Assembly (NCBI RefSeq): GCF_014472395.1
Contig: NZ_JACSZW010000005.1
Coordinates: forward strand, 401,835 to 465,834
Direction of reading: 5' to 3'
DNA from: Pedobacter sp. N36a
Lineage (GTDB): Bacteria > Bacteroidota > Bacteroidia > Sphingobacteriales > Sphingobacteriaceae
Length of the DNA: 64,000 nucleotides
The notes below the pieces were generated by a model. That model ran no database searches, had not been told where the DNA came from, and saw only the letters and a list, made by a program, of their open reading frames with translations. This document shows, piece by piece, positions 44,643 to 53,984 of this stretch. Made by a program: the position numbers and the translations under genes. The stretch's first letter is position 1. Each line of letters begins with the position of its first letter.

Positions 44643-47441
44643 ATGAAGCTAACCATTCATAACCAAGGTCTTTTTAGAACACCGAAATTCTCCTTGGAAG
44701 CTGAATTAGCGGATCACTGGGCACCATTAAAAGCGGCCATTCAACATGCTTCACCTAGCTTTTATCAACAGATAAAAGATTTGCAAGCCATAGACCTGGA
44801 CCAAATTCCATTTAATCTTTATTGCAGCATTTGGAAATATTTCAATAGGTCAAAATACAGAGGAACACCATATGGGAGCTTTGCCGGTGTGGGAACATTT
44901 AATTTCCAGCAAAACCAAAATGGCCCCATTATTTTAGCGCCGCAGCAAAAACTTCATGAGTTTACAGACTGGGCTTATTCAGTTCAAGTTTCTATACCAA
45001 TAAACGACACTGGGTGGGATCAATTGCTTTTTGTCAGTAATTCCAGTACTTATGCTATAGGTAGCGAAATCCGATATCTCTGCTTTAACGATGGGATATA
45101 TAGTCTCAAAGAGGTAAAAAGAAATTCTACTTTAATGGTTTTACTTCGTGCATGCAAGCAGCCTATAAAACTTCCTGCATTAATTTACAAACTCAAGTCA
45201 CAGGGATACAAACCCAATCACCTGAAAGAAAACCTTCTGGAATTAATCTCTCTTGGTTTACTTTTCACCAGCAATCATTCCAATATCATTGGTCAGGACT
45301 ATTTCAAACGTATTCAAAGTCATCCAGAAAAAAGCACAAAAAAATATATTTTAGCTGGGCGAAAGATACGACAAGGTGGGCCAGACATTCAGCTTTTTAA
45401 AGAATTACCAAAAGCGATACACTATCTAAGACATTTGGTCAACAATCCCAAAAATCCAGCTTTAGCCGCTTTCATTAATAAATTCTATCATAAATTTGAA
45501 TACACAGAAATTCCAATTATGGAAGCATTAGATCCCGAAATCGGGATTGGCTACCATAATTTAGAACAGACACTTGAAGAAACTGATTCAAGCTTGCTAT
45601 CGGTATTAAAGGATAAAAACATCTCTTCAGAAGAGTCCCTAAAGAAAACCTTATGGCAGTATGCCAATTCCAATACTAATAAGCCAACTATCATTCAACT
45701 TGAACAGTTCAAATTACCAGAAAGTAAAGATTTACTTTCCATCCCCAATTCACTCAGTGCGATAATGACCGTATCTGAAGATTTACTACATGTTGAATCC
45801 ATAGGCGGCTGTACGGCTAACGCCTTGCTAGGCCGTTTTACACTCCTGGATAAACAAATAAAAAAAACTTGTAAATCAATAGCAAAAATCGAAGGGCAAG
45901 CTAATCCCAATGTGCTTTTTTTTGATGTAGCATATACAGCTGAAAAACACATAGATAATATCAATCGCAGAAAAAGAATCTATCATCACCAGCTCAGCAT
46001 TCTAAATTATGACACTTCCCAATGCCCATTAGAACTCAGCGATCTTTATTTGTCTGTGCATCAAGATGAGCTTATTCTACGTTCCAAAAAACTTAACAGA
46101 AGATTAATCCCTAGAATATCCAGTGCTTATAATTATAACCGGTCAGACCTTCCTGTTTTCCGTCTGTTATGTGACCTGCAACATCAGGGTGTACAATCAG
46201 ATCTAAATTTGGACCTGCAAGGAATCATTCCGGATTGTTCCAGTTACCCCAGAGTTCAATACCGGAACATTGTACTCAGTCCCGCCAAATGGAAAATTGA
46301 ACTTGACAAAATTGGAGATCCAATGCTCCCCATTGATATTCTTCTAATCCATTTCAAAGAAAGATCAGTACCTCGCTATTTTAGATACGCACAGGCTGAC
46401 CAAACGCTCTTTTTTGATCTTCAGCAACAAAATGACCTTAGGATCTTTCAACAATTGCTCAAGAAACACAAAACCCTATATATCGAAGAAGCATTCGCAC
46501 CCAAAAAGAATTACATCCAGGATAGCCTACAAAAAAATTTCCAGGGACAAATTCAATTATCGCTCACCCATCCCCAGGAACTCTATCCAAATCTAAAACC
46601 CCATTACAATTTCCATTCAAAAAAAACAGCTTTGATTTCTCCCGGAGGAAAATGGATTTATTTTGAAATATATTGCCATCCGCAACGGAGTGACATCCTT
46701 CTTCAGTACCTAATCCCAACTTTTTTAAAAAAGCATTATAGAAAAATAAAGAAATGGTTTTTCATACGGTATACAGAAAATGGGCATCATCTCAGGTTAA
46801 GACTCCACCTCAAAAACAAAAAACACGCCTATGACTTAATTTCTGCATTATCACTTGCATTAAAAGAGGACCTAAAGACCCGAACCGTATCTGATATTCG
46901 TTTAAGAATCTATAAAAAAGAAACCAATAGATATGGAGAAAAGCACATTAGAAACGTAGAGGAGCACTTTTTTAAGGATAGTCAATTTGCACTTTACATT
47001 TTAAAGCTGAATTTAGCTGCTTTCGAGAAGTATAGGCTCTGTTCAGCGTTCATCTACACTATCAAAGAATCAAATCTCATCAATGAACAAGACTTAAAAA
47101 TGCTTATTCTGAGCAATTCAAACAGTCTTGCCGCCGAACATCACCTAAGTGGAAAAGAGTTTGGAGCCTTAAATAAAAATTATAAAACCTACTTCTCTGT
47201 CGATATACCCGAACTGACAGGCTTACAACTGAATGAATTTAACATCCTTAAAGGCTCTTTTATTTCAATCTTAACGCTTTACAAAGCAATCGATCGACCG
47301 CAACTACTGACCGATCTAATTCATATGCAACTGAATAGATTATTTTCAACAAATCAAAGGATGAAAGAGATGGTTTTTTATTATTATTTATCCAAAGACC
47401 TTCAAAGAAATTCATATAAAGCAACCCAAAACGATTATTGA
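44643..47441 (+). CDS. Full-length LanB-type lantibiotic dehydratase
   Basis: The 932-residue protein has the long N-terminal glutamylation part with the signature YRGTPYGSFAG (about 72-82; usual form S-R-x-TP-x-G-x-FAG). The C-terminal elimination (SpaB-C) domain spans about 670-920, with WIYFEIYCHPQ and FFIRYTENGHHLRLRLH. In family terms it uses glutamyl-tRNA to dehydrate Ser and Thr in a precursor peptide. Both halves sit in one chain, as in class I lanthipeptide systems. No LanC cyclase, protease or ABC exporter is near. The substrate peptide is not obvious. LytTR genes follow after 60 bases. Confidence 0.9.
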   Translation: MKLTIHNQGLFRTPKFSLEAELADHWAPLKAAIQHASPSFYQQIKDLQAIDLDQIPFNLYCSIWKYFNRSKYRGTPYGSFAGVGTFNFQQNQNGPIILAPQQKLHEFTDWAYSVQVSIPINDTGWDQLLFVSNSSTYAIGSEIRYLCFNDGIYSLKEVKRNSTLMVLLRACKQPIKLPALIYKLKSQGYKPNHLKENLLELISLGLLFTSNHSNIIGQDYFKRIQSHPEKSTKKYILAGRKIRQGGPDIQLFKELPKAIHYLRHLVNNPKNPALAAFINKFYHKFEYTEIPIMEALDPEIGIGYHNLEQTLEETDSSLLSVLKDKNISSEESLKKTLWQYANSNTNKPTIIQLEQFKLPESKDLLSIPNSLSAIMTVSEDLLHVESIGGCTANALLGRFTLLDKQIKKTCKSIAKIEGQANPNVLFFDVAYTAEKHIDNINRRKRIYHHQLSILNYDTSQCPLELSDLYLSVHQDELILRSKKLNRRLIPRISSAYNYNRSDLPVFRLLCDLQHQGVQSDLNLDLQGIIPDCSSYPRVQYRNIVLSPAKWKIELDKIGDPMLPIDILLIHFKERSVPRYFRYAQADQTLFFDLQQQNDLRIFQQLLKKHKTLYIEEAFAPKKNYIQDSLQKNFQGQIQLSLTHPQELYPNLKPHYNFHSKKTALISPGGKWIYFEIYCHPQRSDILLQYLIPTFLKKHYRKIKKWFFIRYTENGHHLRLRLHLKNKKHAYDLISALSLALKEDLKTRTVSDIRLRIYKKETNRYGEKHIRNVEEHFFKDSQFALYILKLNLAAFEKYRLCSAFIYTIKESNLINEQDLKMLILSNSNSLAAEHHLSGKEFGALNKNYKTYFSVDIPELTGLQLNEFNILKGSFISILTLYKAIDRPQLLTDLIHMQLNRLFSTNQRMKEMVFYYYLSKDLQRNSYKATQNDY

Positions 47442-47501
47442 ACAAGTGATTGAATCATACGGCAAATATTTTTTTATTAAATTACAGAAAACTATTTGCT
47501 T

Positions 47502-48242
47502 ATGAAATCTACCATCAAATGTGTTATCATCGATGATGATCAATTCGCCATCGATATTTTAATAGATCATATTCAGGAAATATCAGAACTGGAAATTCAA
47601 GCCACTTTTACCGATCCTATTTTGGCACTCACCACTATACTGCAACAGCAGGAGCCTATAGACATTCTATTTTTAGATGTTGATATGCCTAAATTATCCG
47701 GAATAGATTTAGCTGAAAATATCCGAAAAAAGGTGAAAAACATCATTTTCACCACAGCTTTTTCGGACTATGCGATAAAAGCTTTTGACCTTAGGGCCAA
47801 ACATTACTTGCTTAAACCTATCGAGCTTTCCAAATTCCTGGAAGCCATTAACGAAATCATTTCCAATGATTTCCAGCCCAGGGTATCAAAAATGAGCGAC
47901 AATGAATCCTATTACCTAAGAACCGGAGAAAGAGGTAAACTAACCAGAGTAGATAAAAATGAGATTATCTACATCCAGGCTGCGATGAATTATGTAGATC
48001 TTCAAACAAAGGACAAGCGGTATACCATATATATGACGATGAAGGAAATGGAAGAAGTTTTAAAAGATGATGACCGATTCTTCAGGGTGCATAAATCCTA
48101 TATCATTAATACAGATTACATCAGCCAAATTCGGGGCAACACCATAGAATTAGGTAAGTACCAGGTACTAATGACCAATCCATATAAAGGTGATTTCCTG
48201 AGCTACATTGATCAAAAAACTCTGATCTCCAAAAGAATTTAA
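47502..48242 (+). CDS. LytTR-family response regulator
   Basis: From ATG 47502 this gives 246 residues. The receiver domain (1-120) has the acidic pair DDD near the start, phospho-acceptor Asp59 in LFLDVDMP and Lys in YLLKP. The LytTR DNA-binding domain (about 145-240) contains RVDKNEIIYIQAAMNYVDLQ and FFRVHKSYIINTDYI. It pairs with the histidine kinase gene that follows. Confidence 0.92.
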   Translation: MKSTIKCVIIDDDQFAIDILIDHIQEISELEIQATFTDPILALTTILQQQEPIDILFLDVDMPKLSGIDLAENIRKKVKNIIFTTAFSDYAIKAFDLRAKHYLLKPIELSKFLEAINEIISNDFQPRVSKMSDNESYYLRTGERGKLTRVDKNEIIYIQAAMNYVDLQTKDKRYTIYMTMKEMEEVLKDDDRFFRVHKSYIINTDYISQIRGNTIELGKYQVLMTNPYKGDFLSYIDQKTLISKRI

Positions 48243-48247
48243 TTCGG

Positions 48248-48412
48248 TTATGGCTTTGCCATACCATCTGAGATTTTAAAGATCCTTGATCCTCCAGATA
48301 CAATAGTTAAACTACTAATTGTTGGATCGGTAACCAAGATATCATCCTTGATTGCTGATCTAAAAACAAATGCGGTTTTTCTTTTCGATTTAATTTGGCT
48401 TAATTTCTTCAT
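48248..48412 (-). CDS. Possible 54-residue peptide with basic leader and internal Gly-Gly
   Basis: A short minus-strand frame with ATG starts MKKLSQIKSKRKT, runs through TISSLTIVSGG and ends SRIFKISDGMAKP. A Lys-rich start and a Gly-Gly followed by a short tail resemble Bacteroidota RiPP precursors. But there is no Cys, and Ser/Thr after the Gly-Gly number only two, so it is not a classic lanthipeptide. It lies antisense in the 214-base gap between regulator and kinase genes. It may be chance. Confidence 0.3.
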   Translation of the reverse strand: MKKLSQIKSKRKTAFVFRSAIKDDILVTDPTISSLTIVSGGSRIFKISDGMAKP

Positions 48413-48456
48413 ATCCGAAAATTAGCCACTCTAAAAAATTTTAGACAATTTATTAC

Positions 48457-49569
48457 ATGAATGGTTCCCTGACTTACATCAAACAGCTTCTTACTTCAAA
48501 TAAGCGTCCTCAAATTAACTACAAGGTCCATTTAATTGCCTGGAGTATTTTTATCTTTTATGAATCATTTGCCGTTTGGCTGGCCACTGGAATAAAAGGA
48601 CATGTACTTAGTTACGCGCTCCATTATGCCCTTAACATTGGGATTTTCTACATCCATGCCTTATTCATTTTACCTCTCGCGTTTAGAAAACCGAAGCAAT
48701 TCATATGGAGAGCCCCAGTTTTAACAACCATAGAGATCTTACTTTATATATTCGCAAGCTACCAAATTGACTATTTCTTAGCACATTTCACAACCGCAAT
48801 CGAAATAGAAGACCTAAAAATCAACAACTGGTTCGTCTTTGGCAGCCTTTGGAGAGGTATTTACTTTATCGGATTTGCCTCTGGTTATTATTTCCTGAAC
48901 AATTACTTAAAGGAACGAACTGCAAAAACTCAACTTGAAAAGCAAGCCATGGAACAAGTTTTAAAAGAGAAAGAAACTGCCATAGAGCTCTCTAATGCAA
49001 AAAATGCTTATTTACAGGCCCAGATCAACCCTCATTTCCTATTCAATACCTTAAATTTTATTTATAGTCAGACGCATAAAACTCAACCGGCAGCAGCAAA
49101 AGCGATTATATTACTGACTAATATTATGCGCTACGCCATTCAAACCGACCAGGGTATCGCAATGATCCCTTTAGAAAAAGAGCTCGAGCAGGTAAGGCAC
49201 CTGATTGATTTATGGCAAATCCGAAAAAAACAAGTACTAAACATCAAATTAGAATATGACGAGAGTTGCGAAACAGTGCTATTCATTCCTTTGGTGCTAT
49301 TAACCTTAACAGAAAACATATATAAGCATGGGGACCTCACTGAACCTTTAGCCCCAGCCCAGATTACAATTAGTTTCCAAAAAGACACATTGATAATTAA
49401 TACCCATAACTTCATCAATACCGGACTGAAGCCACCAGGATTTAACTCTGGCCTGGAAAATATACGGTTGCGATTACTGCATACTTATGGAGAGCGGGCT
49501 GAATTGAAATATGGAAATGAACCAGACAATTATTTTAAAGTGACGGTCACGGTATTTACAATGAAGTGA
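48457..49569 (+). CDS. LytS-type sensor histidine kinase (His_kinase family)
   Basis: The 370-residue protein has four membrane helices in the first 150 residues, then a coiled coil (about 155-185). The His_kinase box is QINPHFLFNTLNFIYSQ, with the phospho-accepting His at about 192. The C-terminal ATPase has TLTENIYKHG and GFNSGLENIRLRLLHTYG. No sensor domain beyond the membrane part is seen. With the preceding LytTR regulator it forms a two-component pair, likely controlling the LanB/SusCD block. Confidence 0.92.
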   Translation: MNGSLTYIKQLLTSNKRPQINYKVHLIAWSIFIFYESFAVWLATGIKGHVLSYALHYALNIGIFYIHALFILPLAFRKPKQFIWRAPVLTTIEILLYIFASYQIDYFLAHFTTAIEIEDLKINNWFVFGSLWRGIYFIGFASGYYFLNNYLKERTAKTQLEKQAMEQVLKEKETAIELSNAKNAYLQAQINPHFLFNTLNFIYSQTHKTQPAAAKAIILLTNIMRYAIQTDQGIAMIPLEKELEQVRHLIDLWQIRKKQVLNIKLEYDESCETVLFIPLVLLTLTENIYKHGDLTEPLAPAQITISFQKDTLIINTHNFINTGLKPPGFNSGLENIRLRLLHTYGERAELKYGNEPDNYFKVTVTVFTMK

Positions 49570-49942
49570 AATTTGCGATAAATTCACATTATTCTGTACA
49601 CTATTAAATAATTTTTTTAAAGAGGTGGCTTGGTCAAGAAATCCATATCTAAAATTTTTTCAAAAAAATCCAAGGTCGCTTAAAATCCCATATTAGTTTA
49701 CCTGTGGGACGGATTTATTATGATAATATTCTTTACAACAGCCGAAATTGGTACTTGGTTCTAGTCCGAATCCCACTATTCTCCCAAATAATAGTTCTAA
49801 ACTAATTTGATTTGAGCTATCATGTTGGCGCATTATTTGTTTAATGTTTGAAGTATTGAGTAGTTTATCAAAGATTTACAATAACAAGTATTATTAGATT
49901 AATAAATTTGAGTATGTTTGATATAAAGATTTTAAACTTTAA
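49570..49942. other. Gene-free, A+T-rich junction stretch
   Basis: No gene. A segment at 49,756-49,786 (GGTTCTAGTCCGAATCCCAC, then TATTCTCCCA) resembles the 3' part of a tRNA and shares CGAATCCC with the tRNA-Ser attachment site, but the match is partial. TAAATTTG and TATGTTTG boxes at about 49,899-49,921 may belong to the promoter of the next operon. Confidence 0.4.
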
Positions 49943-50611
49943 ATGGACTTAACAGCTTTAGTTGAAATTAAAACAATTCATTTGACATTTGTGGGGAACT
50001 TCAATCCAGCAATTGTACAACCTTATTGGCTTGCCCAAAAAGGCCTTATTCGTGAATCAGAAGCACAAGATGTGAAAATCGAACTTATCCATAACGAATT
50101 CACTAGATTTAGTTTGGATTGGGTTACAATAGAGGTAAGACAAGACAGATTTGACCTACATTGTTCTCAAGAACCATATTTTGACATTGTAAAGGATTTA
50201 TGTGTAGGAATATTTAACTCATTAAAAGAGACACCGATTAAAGCTTTAGGAATAAATCATATTTGGCATTGTGATCTCAAATCGGCCGAAAAGTATTATG
50301 AATTTGGAAATAAATTGACTCCTTTGTCAAACTTTAATTTCTTAAATGATGCTAGAATGATTTTATTGGAAATCATTGAAGCTAAAAGATCCGACAATAA
50401 ACCCGGTTCTTATAGAATTAGAATTGAACCTACAGATAAAACCTCGTCTATTTATGGAGTTGCAATAAATATTAATGATCATTTTGGTTTAGAAGTCAAT
50501 CAATCTGGACAAGACAGAGAGATTTTAGCAATACTTAAAGAAAATTTTTCATATTCAGGTAATAGAATGAAAGAAGTAGTTACGAAACTATTAGTAAATC
50601 TTGATATTTAA
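49943..50611 (+). CDS. Unknown protein, first gene of the MBL operon
   Basis: The 222-residue cytoplasmic protein has no signal or membrane helix. It shows alternating strands (TFVGNFNPAIVQPYWLAQKG, WVTIEVRQDRFDLHCSQEP) and a helix (IVKDLCVGIFNSLK). GINHIWHCDLKSAEKYYEFG resembles a conserved core. Family unknown. One base separates its stop from the next ATG. The A+T-rich composition differs from the tra genes. Confidence 0.7.
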   Translation: MDLTALVEIKTIHLTFVGNFNPAIVQPYWLAQKGLIRESEAQDVKIELIHNEFTRFSLDWVTIEVRQDRFDLHCSQEPYFDIVKDLCVGIFNSLKETPIKALGINHIWHCDLKSAEKYYEFGNKLTPLSNFNFLNDARMILLEIIEAKRSDNKPGSYRIRIEPTDKTSSIYGVAININDHFGLEVNQSGQDREILAILKENFSYSGNRMKEVVTKLLVNLDI

Positions 50612-50612
50612 C

Positions 50613-51170
50613 ATGAACCAACCAACAGTTGTAACATCAAATTCGATACAAAATCGACGAGTGACAGAGAGTGGAAAGCCAGTTGATATAAACAAAACAT
50701 TCTCTTATTACATTCATGAATTAAAGAAAGAGGACCATGAATATGCACCAACAAATATTGACGCTAAAGAGGAGCAAAGTAAAAACGTATTTGTATCTCA
50801 AGATCGACTTGAGGCTCTGGGTGATATTTCTTTTAAGGAACATTACAGCTATTATACATTAACACAAAGATGGCTTGGGACTATCATTGAACTAAATGAA
50901 AATGGCTTTATAGCTAAACTTGAAGACCTAAACTCAGGTGGAACATTTGAGTATGCAGATTTTTTTAATACAGAAGTATCAAAAGATGATAAGCCCTTGG
51001 TCAAATATGGAGGAGTATTCTATTGGAGCTTAGGCTATGCAAACGACAAAGGGTCTGTTAAGAAGGAATCAATAATTAGATTTCAAAGACTTCCGGAATG
51101 GTCCATAGAAGAAATTGATAGTGCCATTGATAAGTCTAGGTTACAAAATAAGTCCATTAAATGGTTATAA
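50613..51170 (+). CDS. Unknown protein, second gene of the MBL operon
   Basis: From ATG 50613 this gives 185 residues. The N-terminal 60 are hydrophilic and may be disordered. The rest forms a compact domain (WLGTIIELNENGFIAKLEDL, GVFYWSLGYANDKGSVKKES) that looks like a small beta barrel. Family unknown. Its stop overlaps the start of the hydrolase gene by ten bases, which argues for co-translation and perhaps a complex. Confidence 0.7.
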   Translation: MNQPTVVTSNSIQNRRVTESGKPVDINKTFSYYIHELKKEDHEYAPTNIDAKEEQSKNVFVSQDRLEALGDISFKEHYSYYTLTQRWLGTIIELNENGFIAKLEDLNSGGTFEYADFFNTEVSKDDKPLVKYGGVFYWSLGYANDKGSVKKESIIRFQRLPEWSIEEIDSAIDKSRLQNKSIKWL

Positions 51171-52267
51171 CAGATTTTGATTTACCTAGTGACAATATTG
51201 GTGAGATAACATTAATTGGAACAGCCGGTGGTTATGGGGAAAGTATTGTTATCCACTTAGGAAACCAAAACTGGGCTGTTGTTGATTCATGCAAAGATCC
51301 CCTAAATGGACAATGTTTACCATTAGAGTATCTAAAGTCAATTGGTGTAAATGTCAAAGAGCAAGTTAAACTTTTAGTTTGTACACATTGGCATAACGAT
51401 CACATTAAAGGTCTATCAACCCTTTTTGGAATCTGTGAAAGTGCAAGATTATGCTTTGCACCCTGCTCTGATACTGAAAAATTCCTTTTATTTGTTAACC
51501 TCGAACAATTAAAGGCTACAAGTAATCAATCTACAACGGAGTTTGCCAAATGTCTAGAAATTAATGAACTAAGAGGAAGCCCAATCATGCGGGCTGGTCC
51601 TGACAGAAATTTATTAACTTTAAATAATGGTAATTCAGAGTCTAAAATATATTCTCTTTCACCCTCAGATGCAACATTGACAGCATATGATTATGAAATA
51701 TCAACACTAATAAATTCAATTGGTCCATTAGGAAAAATAATCGCGGAAGGCCCAAATGCTAAGTCAGTTGCGTTATCAGTTAATTTAGGAAAGCATAGTG
51801 CAATTCTTGGAGCAGACCTTGAAATTTCAGGAAATAAATATGAGGGATGGACAAATATACTTGACAATTCAACTGTCATAAATAAAAAACGTCAAACTTC
51901 CTTATTAAAAATTTCTCATCACGGTTCATCAAATGGCTACGATGCAAGAATATGGAATGAACTCTTAAAAGAAAATGCAGTTGGCAAGCTAACTCCATAC
52001 AACAAAAGTAAATTACCAAGAGCCGAGATGGTGAAGGTCTATACTGACCATACTCAAAACTTGTATTCGACCTCAAATAATGATTCCGATTCTAAAACAA
52101 AAAAAAGAGATAGAAGTATAGAAAAAGCAATAAAAGAATATCGTCCTAGCTTAACAGAACTTAGATATACTAAAGGAATATTAAGGTCTAGAATTGAAAT
52201 AGACAATGAAGATGCTGAATGGAAAACAGACACTTACGGCCCTGCATTCCATATTAATGCATCATAA
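51161..52267 (+). CDS. ComEC-type metallo-beta-lactamase-fold hydrolase
   Basis: The 368-residue protein has the MBL metal-binding motif THWHNDH (His76, His78, Asp80, His81). A later ILGADLE segment and KISHHGSSNGYD (about 253-264) follow, the arrangement of the ComEC/Rec2 hydrolase branch. Metal ions would activate water for phosphodiester or nucleic-acid cleavage. Unlike ComEC it has no membrane part. It ends the three-gene operon; a terminator follows. Stand-alone ComEC-like hydrolases next to unknown genes occur in defence cassettes, but the role here is inference. Confidence 0.85.
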   Translation: MVITDFDLPSDNIGEITLIGTAGGYGESIVIHLGNQNWAVVDSCKDPLNGQCLPLEYLKSIGVNVKEQVKLLVCTHWHNDHIKGLSTLFGICESARLCFAPCSDTEKFLLFVNLEQLKATSNQSTTEFAKCLEINELRGSPIMRAGPDRNLLTLNNGNSESKIYSLSPSDATLTAYDYEISTLINSIGPLGKIIAEGPNAKSVALSVNLGKHSAILGADLEISGNKYEGWTNILDNSTVINKKRQTSLLKISHHGSSNGYDARIWNELLKENAVGKLTPYNKSKLPRAEMVKVYTDHTQNLYSTSNNDSDSKTKKRDRSIEKAIKEYRPSLTELRYTKGILRSRIEIDNEDAEWKTDTYGPAFHINAS

Positions 52268-52359
52268 CCGATTAATTACACTTCACAGCATTCTCAGGAG
52301 TTTAAGAAATATTTCAGAATAAGCGAAATCCAAATTACTTTTATTAACCCCAATAAAAT

Positions 52360-52387
52360 CACCTGATTTTCCACCAAGGTGTTTTTT
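52360..52387 (+). terminator. Terminator of the MBL operon
   Basis: CACCT pairs with AGGTG around a 12-base loop, followed by TTTTTT. The stem is short but well placed between convergent genes. Confidence 0.6.
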
Positions 52388-52408
52388 ATCGCTTATCTAA
52401 AGATAAAT

Positions 52409-53440
52409 TTAGAAACCAAAAGCATCTCCTTCACCGTTTTTTAGCGCCCTCATTATTTGCTCCTCTTCATCAATTCCGAAATCATCTCCGACAAATGGTC
52501 GAAAAAGGCGCTCTTCCAGGAATTTATTTACCCTGATTTCAAGCGTGTCAATGTTAGTAGTTATCTTAAGTATCCCCGCTTCCAGAATTTTAGTATCAGA
52601 TATTCCAATTAAATCAAATATTAATGTTCCAACCTCATGTGTTAGCTCTAAATAAGCATTTGTCATTTCATCTGGTTCCCAGTCTTCATTTATTCGACAG
52701 TCTTTATTGAAGTGCATAAAAACTATTCTCTTCTGCTTGTCCAATTGAATTTGCAAAAGGAAGTCACTCAAAAGAGTTGGATTACTTTCAGAACTAAGTA
52801 ATTTTAATTTTTCAGACAATTTGAAAAATCTGATTCGCAAAGAATCCAATTTATTAAACAGCACATTTTCTAGCTGATTGTCGCTAATTAGAGATAAAAA
52901 CTCATAATTCTCTCCCAAGTTAGAGACAGCAGAATTTGTAAATATACACTCTGAGCTTTTTGTGTTCTGAAATAGACAATTATAAATGTGTGATTTTGTA
53001 AAGTTAACCCTAACAAAGCTTGCCAAATTGAAACAAACCGATTGTAGCTTGTGATTACTAAAATCTACATTTGTCAAACTTGCGTTCTCGAAAGATTTTA
53101 TCCTTAATTGACAATTTTTAAATACAACTTGAAATAGAATAGAATTGACAAACTTTGCACTGATAAAATTTCCGTCGGTAAACACACAATTAACAAACCT
53201 AGAATTGCTCAAATTGGAAAACATAAATCTACAATTTCTAAATTCTGTATTTTCAAATGTGCATTCCTTAAATTCCTCTTTGCCAAAATTAATTTTATTA
53301 AATCCGCAATTGATGAATTTTGATTTGGAAATCTGTTCAAAATCAAAAGTCGAATCAAAGGTTGAATTTTCAAAAATACAATCTTCATAAGCTGTGATGA
53401 TAGTATTTCCTTGAAAATCCTTATAGATTTCTCCTTTCAT
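52409..53440 (-). CDS. Pentapeptide-repeat protein
   Basis: The 343-residue protein carries about 25 successive pentapeptide-type repeats of A(D/N)LxX or xxFxN form over residues 18-185. Examples are FENSTFDSTFDFEQISKSKF, FRNCRFMFSNLSNSRFVNCV and FKNCQLRIKSFENASLTNVD. They would form a right-handed quadrilateral helix. The last 150 residues are helical and unlike the repeats. It may be a protein-binding scaffold or a DNA mimic. It converges on the MBL operon. Confidence 0.85.
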   Translation of the reverse strand: MKGEIYKDFQGNTIITAYEDCIFENSTFDSTFDFEQISKSKFINCGFNKINFGKEEFKECTFENTEFRNCRFMFSNLSNSRFVNCVFTDGNFISAKFVNSILFQVVFKNCQLRIKSFENASLTNVDFSNHKLQSVCFNLASFVRVNFTKSHIYNCLFQNTKSSECIFTNSAVSNLGENYEFLSLISDNQLENVLFNKLDSLRIRFFKLSEKLKLLSSESNPTLLSDFLLQIQLDKQKRIVFMHFNKDCRINEDWEPDEMTNAYLELTHEVGTLIFDLIGISDTKILEAGILKITTNIDTLEIRVNKFLEERLFRPFVGDDFGIDEEEQIMRALKNGEGDAFGF

Positions 53441-53984
53441 GATGTTATTGTAAAATAAAAATTTACCCTAAAATTACCAAAATAAAATTGCTATTCAATA
53501 TACATATAACCAGAATGCCACGGATCATCTTTAAAAATAGCCCCCCTCACTCCTCAACAAGTTAATAAATAAACCACCTCTTAAACTAATGGCAAAGATA
53601 AGTTTCATTCCTCTCGGACAAGGAAAAGTGGTTAAAACGAATGATAAGTTTATCCGATCTACCTTTTTAACTGTTAAGTTGTTCGGCTCAGATTACTATC
53701 TCATTTTAATACCCCAGTTAAGTATTGTCCATCTATTCTCTTTGAAGTTTAGCATGAATTCTGGGAATAGTACATGAAGATTAAAGTCATTTAATTACAT
53801 ATCCCTATACTATAATACTCATTTTCCCTCGGCGGATAAATGAGGTAACTTTGGTGACGTGAATCGAACACTGGATATATAAAAACCAAGCAATTCCTAC
53901 AGTAACAAAGAAATATGTCGAAAAAATATTTTAAAATAATTTTTTGAATTTAAGTTGACGAATCAGTATCGTATACAATTACTG
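53441..53984. other. Stretch with no supported gene
   Basis: This region is low in G+C and holds only short frames; one rightward frame at 53,589-53,777 (62 codons) has no recognisable content. It leads into a decayed transposase and may be part of the same worn insertion. Confidence 0.4.

Noticed and set aside
44399..44656. Leftward Cys-rich frame in the LanB promoter region as a lanthipeptide precursor
   Set aside because: The Cys-rich reading overlaps the LanB start, has no leader-like N-terminus or Gly-Gly, and lies over an inverted repeat; the alternative frame with ACTGVSQNC has no start codon.
48457..49569. LytTR/LytS pair as the RteA/RteB regulators of a CTnDOT-type element
   Set aside because: RteA/RteB are an NtrC-type pair with a different kinase; here the regulator is LytTR and the kinase is of the LytS His_kinase type.
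53589..53777. Rightward 62-codon frame as a gene
   Set aside because: No recognisable motif, poor codon pattern, and position next to a decayed IS.
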